DNA of 64,000 bases from Agapetus fuscipes (taxonomy: Eukaryota; Arthropoda; Insecta; Trichoptera; Glossosomatidae). Position 1 is the first letter of the stretch, and every line of letters starts with the position of its first letter. This document shows positions 11,329-21,323 of this stretch, one piece after another. The notes beneath the pieces were generated by a model. It worked only from the letters and a program-made list of their open reading frames with translations, did not search any database and was not told where the DNA came from. The stretch covers positions 12,276,001 to 12,340,000 of the forward strand of contig OX637339.1 of assembly GCA_951799405.1 (NCBI GenBank), written 5' to 3'. A program made the translations under genes and the position numbers.

Positions 11329-11924
11329 TTTTTTTTTTGCGTCCCCCCAGTGTTTGTTTAGATTATCTATTATTTCATTCAAACATAACTTCTCAATGGA
11401 ATTATCTTAAGAATCACGTTCTATAAAATTTGAGCTACGAAAACATCGTAAAACACGATCATGTAAGAGATGTTTCAAATATTTTTTAAATCACTTTCCA
11501 GTTTTCATTAGACACATCGGTCCAGTACACATCCAAACATTGCTCATGTGAAATTACCTCTGATGGTCATGAAACAAACAAGCACTAAGGGGACGATATA
11601 GCTCGTCCATTGACAAATCGGTCGCACAACAGTTCGTTTAAACGATTCTTCGGTCATAGGCAACTTAGCCACAGATAACTAGTCTACAAACACATCTGTC
11701 ATAGACAATTTGGTCACACGACTTTTCGGTCACCGGCATTTCAGTCACATACAACATAGGTCCACAGACAGATACATCACAGAAGACTTGCTCTCCAAGA
11801 AACCTTTGTAATTACTGTTCAGTTTTAAATAATTGTAGTTTTCTGTGATGAAGCTGTATGTGGGTCATACATTGTATGTATGTGACCGAAAAGTCGTGTG
11901 GACGAACTGCGAAAAATAAAAACT

Positions 11925-12062
11925 CAAATATAAAATGAACATCAACCCTGTGACTTTTGTTGACCTTCTCTGAAACAGGGGTGACGTGTTGGCAAAGTGA
12001 TTATTTCTTTAGAGAGTTCTGGGGTAGCCTCAAACCAACATATAGGTCAAGGAACAAAATTA
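11925..12062 (-). repeat. REP-2, 5' part
   Basis: aatgaacatcaaccctg, gaaacaggggtgacg and aacatataggtcaaggaac in reverse order of the consensus. Confidence 0.7.
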
Positions 12063-12099
12063 TGAAATATTACAAATTAGAAAATACATTTTCAATTAA

Positions 12100-12352
12100 G
12101 TAAGTACTTACTTCGGCTCAGAAGCCTTGAAGGCTCAGGGCCTCCCGCACCACAATCCTCCAGGACTCTCTGTCTTGTGCTGCTTCCCTCCATGGTCCCC
12201 TCAAGCCCAGAACTTCGGCGTCGGCTTAGACGTTGTCTGCCCACCGCATCCTGGGACGTCCGAGTGGTCTAACACCTGAGGGGGCACAATCCAAGACAGT
12301 TCTGATGATTCTGGAGTCCTCTGCACGTGCTACATGTCCGGCCCACTGGAGT
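12100..12352 (-). mobile_element. LINE reverse-transcriptase C-terminus, relic
   Basis: The - strand reads AEDSRIIRTVLDCAPSGVRP then [12 protein letters not shown], then a degraded [34 protein letters not shown] followed by AQDR..WR is the usual C-terminal signature of insect LINE reverse transcriptases. A second copy lies at 27940-28075. Confidence 0.75.
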
Positions 12353-12839
12353 CTTTTTTATTTCATTACATTTTTAATTAATTACAAATCAATCAAAATG
12401 TCTTAGTCTTATCCACCAACATTGCAGATCAACAGCTGATCTGCAAGTTGGCCAACCAATCACTAAGGCGAAAAAGCATGATTTAATTAATAAGGCATGA
12501 GCTTCTTGAGAGTTTGAATACTTGCGCACTGTGTTCGGCGATACATTATTTTCACACAGATCCATCAAAGTGTATGGAATTCCAGGGTCCTTTATTGAGC
12601 TTGGGCCTCCATTGAAATGCCTTTTATCAACACTTGATTTCTCACAATAGCCTCTACCTGTAACCGCATTATAAGCATCAATTTCTATGAACCCGCATCG
12701 TGGTAGTGGAAGAGGAATACCGGGATACATCTGAGTTGAGCATAATAGAAGATTTCACCTTTTTTGGTTTTAATAGAATTAAAAAAATGGTATAGGGGTT
12801 TGATTTAGGCATCAATAATCTATAATCTAAGTTGAAGAA

Positions 12840-13140
12840 TACCCAACGCAACTCTCAACTAAGCTGCTCATATAGTGCATCTTTTTTATTTTTTAAATAG
12901 ATTTGTGAAGAGGAATGCAATTTACCGACCTATTCTGCCTGGCCAGAAACAAGTATCAATATCGTCAATTAATAATTCATTATTTATTTTCAATAAATTA
13001 TTTATTAATTATTAACCAATGACATCTGTTGAACCAGGATCAAAGTTATAGTCAAATGACCCAAGCGGGGATCGAACCAACATTATTATATTTCAAATAC
13101 GCTAGAAAGATCAGCCACACGGCCAGATTGCTGTGGCAAA
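12840..13140 (-). repeat. SINE-4 (with a short SINE-1 tail at 12843-12890)
   Basis: agatttgtgaagaggaatgc, cctattctgcctggccaga, ctgttgaaccagg and box B complement ggggatcgaac in order. The same family lies at 15000-15285, 27140-27275, 35245-35445 and 55915-56110. A-rich (aat)n sequence fills its centre. Confidence 0.7.
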
Positions 13141-13994
13141 TACTTTAATATATTTTTTTCATTGGCTGCTAAGGACTCAAGTTACATGGTCTTGTGACGT
13201 TTGCCCGCTGAGAAAATGAAATGTTTGTAAAAAACATTCCGACTTCATTCTGTGATGCAAAAAAATTCTCCAAAGAATGGTTTAAAAGTCCGAAAATGAT
13301 ATAATAATGTCCAAATAGCGAAAATTCTCCGATAATCACAGATTCAAAAAAAATCCCGAAATGCAAAATTCTCAGTAGGAGAAAATTCTCTTTAAAAAAT
13401 TTCTCCCAAAAACACAGAATTCTCGGGAAAAACTTTTACCGCGCTCTTGTTTTTCTTGTGTAATGAAATCTTCCCAACTTTTACATATTTGTGTGTGCAA
13501 TAATATAATAATTATTATTAGCGAAACCTCCTGAACAAACTCGTCGAGAAGTGGCTGAACCACTTGTGAACTTTTTCTCTTGGCCAAGTTTTTCGTTGAA
13601 CACACAACCCGTGAAGTGATTCCTGTTTCTTGTAATTCGAGAAAAAACTCGGAACTGTCAAAACTTTATATTTTTTCTTCTTTTGTACATTATTTTCGTC
13701 GAAATTTTCCCCTATATACGAATACTCAACATTCAACATTCAAATGTTTTGCCTGATAACATTCATAAAAGCTTTAGGCTTCTGACCGATTTGTAACCAT
13801 TTTTGATATTTGACATTTTGATATTTGACATTTTTGATCTCTGACGGAAAAGGCACGAGATATCTTGATTCTGACGTAGCATACGAGATTTTTCAATAAT
13901 AAATATCTTCTCTATCCTATCTGTATATTCTTTATAACATAATAATAACTCGTATATTATCTTGATTTTAGGATTCAATTTTGTTAATATTCAC

Positions 13995-14072
13995 TTCTTG
14001 ATTTTATTTTGTACCCAATAAGTTTCGGGAAAAGCAGTACCTCCATTCCCAAAAGATGGAAGATACCGCTTC
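13995..14072 (-). mobile_element. Relic of a Penelope-like terminus
   Basis: taagtttcgggaaaagcagt and acctcc parallel gtttcgggagaagcagtacc in the arm at 62761-62834. The hammerhead-like core is lost and there is no inverted partner. Confidence 0.4.
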
Positions 14073-14084
14073 TCTATTTTTAAC

Positions 14085-14580
14085 GACATATCTCGTCTCT
14101 GAGTTGTAACTACATCTCGTCTCTAAATTGTAACGACATAAATCTCGTCTCTGATCTAACATGTACTCTCTTTAGAACGACATATTTCGTCTCTGAATTT
14201 TTCCCTACATATCTCGTCTCTGAATTGTAACGACATAATATCTCGTCTCTCATCTAACATGTACATACTCTCTTTAGAATGACATACTCGTATCTCGTCT
14301 CTGAATTGTAATGACATATCTCGTCTCTGAATTGTAACTACATCTCGTCTCTAAATTGTAACGACATAATATCTCGTCTCTGATCTAACATGTACTCTCT
14401 TCAGAACGACATTTCTCGTCTCTGAATTTAATGCCATATCTCGTCTCTGAATTGTAATAATTTTAACGACATAATATCTCGTCTTCAAACTAACATTATT
14501 AATTTTCACAAGAAAACGACGTACTTAGTGTATCTCTTCTCTGACGTAGCAGATACAACTTTTACTATAAATCTCGTCTT
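14085..14580. repeat. Minisatellite, about 26-bp unit
   Basis: Irregular tandem copies of atctcgtctctgaattgtaa plus cgacat, with higher-order units that also include tctaacatgtactctc. Copies are diverged and of varied length. Confidence 0.85.
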
Positions 14581-14999
14581 TGGTAAACTACAGGTTAAAA
14601 ATTCACAATAATTATAAATTGTACCTTTTGTCAGCGTACGTTAACTTTTGTGTCAATCTCATGCATGCAAATGCTGCTTTTTAAAGTATTCCATATATCG
14701 AAACTAAAACAGCGATTCTAGTGAGCTTTTAAGTATCCATACATTTATAGCGAAACGATATGGTGAAGTAAAGTTTTATACTTGGAGTATTGTCTTATAA
14801 GGGACAACTGTGAAGTTCGTTCAGGCCCATTATCCTGTCTGGCAGAGCTGTGATTGGTCGAGACAGACAGGCGGAGGCCTTGGTCAAGAAGGGAGGCAAG
14901 ACAGATTCATACTTAATTATTACTGATTAAAAAATAATGGGTTTTACAGGAATTGCATATACGTGGATTGCAAGACGGGGCAAGGTTTAATCACCACTC

Positions 15000-15285
15000 C
15001 AAATTATCCGTAGCATTTTTTTTTAATAGATTTGTGAAGAGGAATGCAATTCACCAACCTATTCTGCCTGGCCAAAAACAGGTTTTAACATCATCAATGA
15101 ATAATTCATTTTTGTATATTTCAATGAATTATTAATTAATAATTACCCAATGATATCTGTTGAACCAGGATCAAAGTTATGGTCCAATGACCCAGGCGGG
15201 GATCGAACCTTCGTTATTCTTTTTCAAATACGCTAGAAAGATCAGCTACGTGACCCCTCGGCCATAACACCGATGTCAAGTTAAA
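15000..15285 (-). repeat. SINE-4
   Basis: Same landmarks as 12885-13140, with the head complement cacgtgacccctcggccat beginning the element on the - strand near 15280. A T-rich tract marks its far end at 15017. Confidence 0.75.
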
Positions 15286-15364
15286 ACTGAAGGTTAGGAA
15301 ATAAGTATATTAAAAATTGAGTTTTTTATATGAATCTTATTGTCAGCAAATCGTTTTGGAATGA

Positions 15365-15625
15365 TTATACTGGAAAACACACAATAAGCTGTACATGTAG
15401 TGCAATTTCTTACCGATTTGTCTTCCATAGGTGTCGCATGTGGTGTGAAAACCTATTTACTTTTCCTAGTAAAGGAACCGGCCTTCACTTCAAGTGTTTT
15501 TTTTGTCAGTTCTCGAGAAGACTTGTTCTCATTTCTTGTGAAGGCTAACCTTGTCGATATTTTTTTTGAAAATAGCTCCAAAACACGAAATCATTTCTGA
15601 CGCCCTTCGATGTGATCGATCCCCA
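15365..15625 (-). repeat. SINE-1
   Basis: Reverse copy: ataagctgtacatgtagtgc, tcgcatgtggtgtga, ggaaccggccttcact, cttgtgaaggctaac, gaaatcatttctgacgccc. The tRNA-like head is missing. Confidence 0.75.
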
Positions 15626-15892
15626 TTGTGCCTTATACAATTTCGGACGGGTGATTATTGAAATTTCTACCGACCATGATTTTTTGCCTTCGATTATTTC
15701 TTAACTTTAAATTCCAGAACTTTCGAAAAAGACATATCTTCAAATTGATCGTTTTTAAAATTGCCGACTTATCACATTTTTGTATGGATCCAATAACAAT
15801 TTGGCGAAGGGACATAAGTCCTTCTTATCGACCATAAATTGAAAAGGATTCCTCTCAAATACTCCAAGTGCAAAACTTCACGTATTTACTCA

Positions 15893-15992
15893 AACATAGC
15901 GTTTACCAAGACATTTTATGTATGCAAAGTAAAACAGCACCTCTAGAGAGTTTTTTTTACATTTTCATACATTTTTTGGTGAAACGCTATTC
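15893..15992. repeat. Small hairpin (MITE-like) repeat
   Basis: agcgtttaccaagacatttt at the left is mirrored by catacattttttggtgaaac at the right around gcacctctagagag. Same family as 3812-3905. Confidence 0.55.
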
Positions 15993-16007
15993 TTCTTCTT
16001 CTTGTAC

Positions 16008-16165
16008 GTCTTCAGTGAAGATTGGCGATCACCATGTTTCACCTTCGATACTTCTGCACGAAAGAGGGGAATCTTGTACTTCTGCCAAACCACTGTCTCA
16101 GGTTCTTCAACCATGATGTTCTCCTTCCACCTGGAGCTCGTCTTCCCTCAATTCTTCCCTATATG
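16008..16165 (-). mobile_element. LINE 3' fragment
   Basis: The - strand reads a degraded SWLKNLRQWFGRS...LFRA..SKVK and ends at a ttcttcttctt stretch, the 3' tail of this family. Confidence 0.6.
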
Positions 16166-16196
16166 ATGAGATAATAAACTTTTTTTTTCTTTTGAC

Positions 16197-16256
16197 AGAC
16201 CGGTCCATAGTCTAATGTTAAACGCTTCGAACTCTTAAATGGAAGGTCGTGGACGC
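16197..16256 (+). repeat. SINE-3 head
   Basis: gaccggtccatagtctaatg and ggaaggtcgtgg are the first 60 bases of SINE-3. A LINE fragment follows immediately, so the LINE probably inserted here. Confidence 0.65.
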
Positions 16257-16640
16257 TGAATGATGAGTGATGAACGAGCGTGGTATAAAAGAGAATTTAA
16301 GAGCGAAAGTACAAAAAAGCACAATGAGATGGTTCGGACATCTTGAAAGAATGGATGATGAACGAATAACGAGGAAAGTGTACAGAGGAATTGTCAGAGG
16401 AAAGCGTGGAAGGGGAAGACCGAGGAAGGAATGGATAGACCAAATAGGTGAGATTGCGAAAGAATGGAACCTGCAGAGTGAAAATAAGAGAAGAGTATGT
16501 ATTAAGAAAGTGATGAATGTTGAAGAGATGAAAGAAGTATGCAAGGACAGAAAAAAAGTGTAGACGCATCTGCGGAGGTACCGGCCAACCCTAGTGCAAC
16601 GGCGGCAGGATACAGTAACAGTAACAGCAATAGTCATGTA
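16257..16640 (+). mobile_element. LINE reverse-transcriptase C-terminus, 5'-truncated
   Basis: The frame 16267-16563 encodes MNERGIKENLRAKVQKSTMR, then [33 protein letters not shown] and [10 protein letters not shown]: the domain after the catalytic fingers in many insect LINEs. A frameshift precedes the usual WR.ICGG.G end, which is seen at 16565-16590. The tail is a (CAGTAA)n repeat at 16612-16630, as in the copy at the right edge of the window. Confidence 0.85.
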
Positions 16641-17155
16641 TTATTATTTTTTATTTCATGTAATTTTTAAATTGTTTTTCTTTATGAAAGTCCATTCTTT
16701 AAATTTACTGCACCGTGTATATTGTATGTATATATAATATCTTAACTTCTTTATGGAAAATTCACTGGTCACACAGCAACTTGATCTTGAGAATAACTCA
16801 ATGGTTTGCCCGGTATTCCATAGACAATCCGGGACGAATGCGTTTTGTCTGGAAAGGCCCTAAGTAGTCAGCATTTAGTAAACGCCATGGTTGAGTATAA
16901 ACGAGACTTTGTATACTTGAGGGGTAACAGATCGCAGGTGGAGATTGCATTTCTGCAATCGCAAGCTCAATATCGTATTTTTCCTTTTTATTCTTCTTTA
17001 AATTCTTACTTCTTTTTTGTTCTCCATTCCCGGCGTCTCTATCATTCTCCTCGACTCTTTCACATCACAAATCCGCAAAAAAAGAAGTAAAAGTTGACGG
17101 TAAGTAAAAAAGAGGAATGTATAATATTTTGTAGTGTTTTATTTTAATTTATAAC

Positions 17156-17768
17156 TCCGGCCTGTAGCTCGGTAAAATGCTTGCATTCCGTGCCGAGAGC
17201 CAGAGTTCGATCACCACTGAAAATGTCAGAAATGATTGCATGTTTCGGTGTTTATTTCAAACCCAAAATAAAATACCGGCAAGGATTACTCAGCCTTCAC
17301 AAAGAATGAGAACTAGCCCCATATGAAGGTGAGAAATCCTTACTTCAACTGAAGTGTTTGGCGTTGAGCCGCACTCCTTACCTATAAAATTAAATATGTT
17401 CCAAACGCCACATGCGACGCCTTTGGGAACAACGCGCTAGGCCAGAGGTCGGCAACCTTTTGGGTCGGAAGGGCTAAAAATTACAATTCACAAAATTTGA
17501 AAGTGTATTAAGAGCCACAAATGTTTTCTTGACAACAATAAATAGCGTCGACCAGGGGGGAAAGCGATTACAAGTGGCTGAGAAATAGAATCGGTGCCCA
17601 ATCCTCGTTTCTCAATCATCGATTTTTGATAAAATTTATAATATTTGAATATGAAACTAAAGAGCCGCAGCTTCACGTCCAAAGAGTCACATGTGGCTCG
17701 CGAGACGCAGGTTGCCGACCCCTGCGCTAGGCAGTTGCACAATACATGCAGCTTATTCGTGTTGCGTT
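17156..17768 (+). repeat. SINE-1 interrupted by a MITE
   Basis: Complete element from ggcctgtagctcggtaaaat through box B gagttcgatcacc to gcttattcgtgttgcgtt, split at 17443 by a hAT-type MITE. REP-2 begins a few bases later. Confidence 0.85.
17443..17724. mobile_element. hAT-type MITE with perfect 8-bp target duplication
   Basis: 282 bp with terminal inverted repeats CAGAGGTCGGCAACC and GGTTGCCGACCCCTG. CGCTAGGC stands on both sides (17435-17442, 17725-17732). It has no coding capacity. Eight-bp duplications and CAG..CTG ends are those of hAT elements. Confidence 0.9.
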
Positions 17769-17770
17769 GC

Positions 17771-17995
17771 GACTTATAGGTTGGTATTAGGTTGATCATC
17801 CATACTATTTTTTTTTTCACTTTGCGAATGTTACCTCTGTTTCAAGGATGGGTTGCAAAAGTTGAAGGATTTATGTTCATTTGAGTTTTTTTTTTGTTAG
17901 GTACACATACAGAAGCGCGAACTTACTCGTAAACGTGTCTGCTTGTTGTACTTACATTTTATATGAATTTAAATTATTAATATAGCTTTGCTACT
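17771..17995 (+). repeat. REP-2
   Basis: acttataggttggtatta, gttgatcatccatac, cctctgtttcaagga, gttcatttgag, gcgcgaacttac in order. Confidence 0.8.
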
Positions 17996-18529
17996 TGTAA
18001 ATACCGGAGTAAGCCTACCTATACTGGAGGGAGGCAGTCATTGTTCCCATTTATAAAACTAGATTATGGAACAATTGTCGTATGGACAAATCGTCCGAGG
18101 ACATTTCATCGTACTCTAACATAATAAACATCAAACATCAAATCAAAACGTTCTGCTCTGATTTCGCCTCAAGTTTCTAATATTAATCTGCGAGATGTAA
18201 TAATTGCTCTGGATGCGAACCCGTAGCGGCATCTCGGTACTAATAATTCATTATTTGCGATGATGACTTCGCCTCCACAGCCACGCCACCTCCGGCCCTT
18301 CATGCTTGTTTGACTTTCATCCACATAAGACGATATTAATGTTAAAAAGCTATTGTGTACTCCCTGATAACAACTAACACGATTTATGAAGATTTATTTA
18401 TCGAAGTCGAAAAATATTCTCAAAAAGAAATTGACGTCCATTGACCGGCTTGCTATGGAAAAAGTTAGGTAGTATTTATGTTTTTAGGGGATGGTGATTC
18501 ACGCAGTGAAAGTACATTTTACTCGTAAT

Positions 18530-18815
18530 TAAACTGCACAAATGGAGCAACTTCTTTACGCGTTGTCCACGAAAGAACATGGCATGTGGAACCTGTTTAT
18601 TTCCAGGGATCGGTCGGCTTTACGTCATACACTTGACTTAAAGTGGAGGTTTCCCAGCTCCCGAGGGGGTAATTTTCATTTCTTGTGAAGGTTGAGTACA
18701 CCTTTCCGGCAATTTTATTTGGGTTTTGAAATAAACAAGGAGATGGAAAATGATTTCTAATACTCTGGCATAAAACTCAATCATTCTACCAATTGATATG
18801 TCGTCCGGACGGATG
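18530..18815 (-). repeat. SINE-1
   Basis: Reverse copy from ttaaactgcacaaatgg to tgatatgtcgtccggac. Box B has been lost (tactctggcataaaactc). Confidence 0.75.
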
Positions 18816-19574
18816 TTGGAAATAAAATAAATACCACAAATGGTATACGTCAGTTTCTAACAAAATATATGGCGGACATGAAAGCGTCGTATAAGCTGCA
18901 TTAAAATGTTACTCTGTTTACTTTGGTACAAAAATATTTCTAATCTTCTCATATTCGTTTTCCTCTTTTTCTCAATTTGACCAATATCGTCAAATTACTA
19001 CGAGTATTAATGCTAATCTCAATAATAAGGAGCCCATTAGCTGTTGCAGGCTGAAACGATGTAATTTTTGTCAATTGAACGTGTTAAGGCACTCATGAGG
19101 ACTTCAGAACAATCCCCCGCCAGAGCTCATTTCAATTTGAGGCACCCAGCTTTCAAGGAGGTACATAACATCAAGTGGAAGAAGTATATACTCGCACTGC
19201 CTCCTCGGTCCTCCCAGGCGAGCATTCACTTAGGCAAGAAAGCGAAATTAAATTCGGCGCATAATTGCGATGCGGAGACCTCAGTGGCGGCAGGAGCAAG
19301 AAGAAGAAGACGAGGAAGAAGTGGTATTTAAGATTCTCCATATCTGAATAAATCTCTGCCATCCGTCGCAAGTAAGGGAATCCGAGGCGGGACCCAAAAA
19401 CAACATGATTCAAAAGATCTGCAATCTAAGATGCAAGGATATTTTTCTTGGGTTCAATTTAATAAAACTTCGGTCAAATTTATTTTACACATTTTATTTT
19501 AGGATTTGCTCACATTAGTTTCACACTTTTAACTGTTGTACTTCTCGCTTAACGGCTCGGGTGCTAGTTGGATA

Positions 19575-19832
19575 CGCATCTAATCTAATCTAAGCTGCAA
19601 AGATATATATCATTTAAGATTTATATCAAATGCATTCCCACAAGCAGACATGAATAATTTTGCTCTAACACATGCCCGCATTTGGACCTACATTATAAAA
19701 ACCCAATCTCAAATGAACATAAGCCCTGCAACTCTTGCCGTCCTTCCCTGAAACAGGGGTGACATTGGCAAAGTGAACCATTTTTTTACAGTATGGGTGG
19801 TCAGCCGCATACCAACCTATAATTCAAGGAAC
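19575..19832 (-). repeat. REP-2, complete
   Basis: From gcatctaatctaatctaag to gcataccaacctataattca. An LTR fragment follows directly, the same pairing as at 7975-8522. Confidence 0.85.
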
Positions 19833-20058
19833 GCATGCCCTCCAAAGCACTGCAATCCGCATTTATAAGTGACTAAAGGATATTCTAGCATACACCAGAC
19901 CATGCCAGAACCGTCTCGAGTAGAAGCTTCGAGCAACACGAGTAGGTACAACCATATAAACTTACTTACGTCTACACACACATACACAAGTAAGTAAAAA
20001 TACATATACACACAATCATAGGTAACCATACAGAGACATAAAATCATTCATTCGTAAC
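19833..20058 (-). mobile_element. LTR fragment
   Basis: Its right end cattcgtaaca is the complement of the LTR start TGTTACGAATG, and the inner acacaatcat stretch matches 8490-8520. The left end is cut by REP-2. Confidence 0.5.
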
Positions 20059-20105
20059 AATATACAAACATCTAATATTCTTATGAAAGCATGCTCACAA
20101 TCAAA

Positions 20106-20242
20106 TACTTGCCGGTATTTTATTTTAGGTTTTAAAACAAACACCGAAACGGGAAATCATTTCTGGCACTCTCAGCGGGATTCGAACCCGTACTCTTGGC
20201 GTGGAATGCTTGCACTCTACCTACTAAGCTATCGACCGGACT
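20106..20242 (-). repeat. SINE-1, head half
   Basis: tgccggtattttatttta, aacaccgaaacgggaaatca, box B complement ggattcgaacccg and box A complement ctactaagctatcgaccgg. The tRNA-like part is well kept. Confidence 0.85.
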
Positions 20243-20689
20243 TCAGGCGATGAAATAATCTTGTAAAAAACGCAAAAAAATACTTTGCAGAGAAAATTCG
20301 GGAAGTTTTTGGTCCCTCCCTCGTACACGACAGATATCTGTGACCGTGAAAGCGATATCCTTCTGCACAAGCATTTAAACTCAGAGATCGCTGGGAATTT
20401 CGTTGCCCAAGACAATATCTGTAAATCGGTCCTTTGCATCCAATCCTATTCTTCTTCTTTCTTCGAATCGTTTGCATTTGCATCGAGTTTCTTCACCTCT
20501 TGGACTTATTTATGCGTCTGGGCAAAAATAATTATTTTGTAAGTTTCAAATATAAATTCACTTTGATGCGCTATATCGGGTTAAAACTTATAATATGTAA
20601 ATCTTGTTCGTGGTTAAAAATGGCGATTGATCTGCAATATTAGTTTGTTTGGTTACAGCGATTCTTAGAACTCTTCAAATTTTATTCAT

Positions 20690-21000
20690 ACAGAAACGAC
20701 GCTAATGTTCCGTAACATATTGACGTAACTGTTTGTTTCTTGAAATGCAAGATGATATCAAAAACTTTGCCAAGACTTTTGAAAGCATGCTCCCCCCCGT
20801 CTACGATTTCCATTCGATGAAAAAAATTTGAAATGGTTGTGATGACGGACTCAAAGGGGCTCAGAACAGCAGGACCACTGGATGAAGTGGTGGCAGACTG
20901 TTGTGCTGTAGGAAGACGTTCGACCAACAGTGGTGGCAGCGGTTGATCAAGGAGGCTAAGACCCACCTCGTATAACGGGTTGTCATACAATTGATGATGA
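20690..21000 (+). mobile_element. LINE reverse-transcriptase C-terminus, relic
   Basis: acggactcaaaggggctcag, caacagtggtggcagcggt and tgatcaaggaggctaagacc parallel 38340-38510, a degraded RPR.RW....R.W....DR..W reading. It ends in a tgatgatgatga tail. Confidence 0.5.
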
Positions 21001-21205
21001 TGATTAATAGTTTTGGTAGAACAGACTTTTATTGTTTATGGTAAGAAATAATGTATTTCATCTAGTTATGTTAACCGATATTCTTAATTCTAGCGTTTAA
21101 AATGGCGACACGACATCCCACAATCTCCTCATAAGAAAGCAAGACATTAATGAGTAAATATATTTTAGTATTTTATTAAGAGTGGTACGTTTCTTCTTGT
21201 TGCAG

Positions 21206-21323
21206 CTTCATCAGAGAAGGTCCTAGGCGTGGTGGGGGGAGAGGCCAGATTATCATGTCCAGTGGGAGGCGTGGCCACAGCCGTCATCTGGTACAAGGAA
21301 GGACACGACTCCCCAGTATACAC
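21206..21323 (+). CDS. Sidestep-family exon: first half of Ig domain 1
   Basis: Acceptor ttgttgcag precedes the exon and donor gtgagt follows. It enters with two bases of a codon and leaves with two. The 38 whole codons read [20 protein letters not shown] then [18 protein letters not shown]. The B-strand Cys and C-strand Trp of a V-type Ig fold are present, and WYKE...PVY matches the family WYK..G.PIYS pattern. Sidestep relatives have a signal peptide shortly upstream, so at least one 5' exon is missing; I could not find it in the first 21 kb. Confidence 0.93.

Noticed and set aside
14085..14580. CRISPR-like array
   Set aside because: Units are contiguous and diverged without unique spacers, in a clearly eukaryotic sequence.
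16218..16637. 139-codon - strand frame
   Set aside because: Antisense of the LINE reverse-transcriptase fragment on the + strand.
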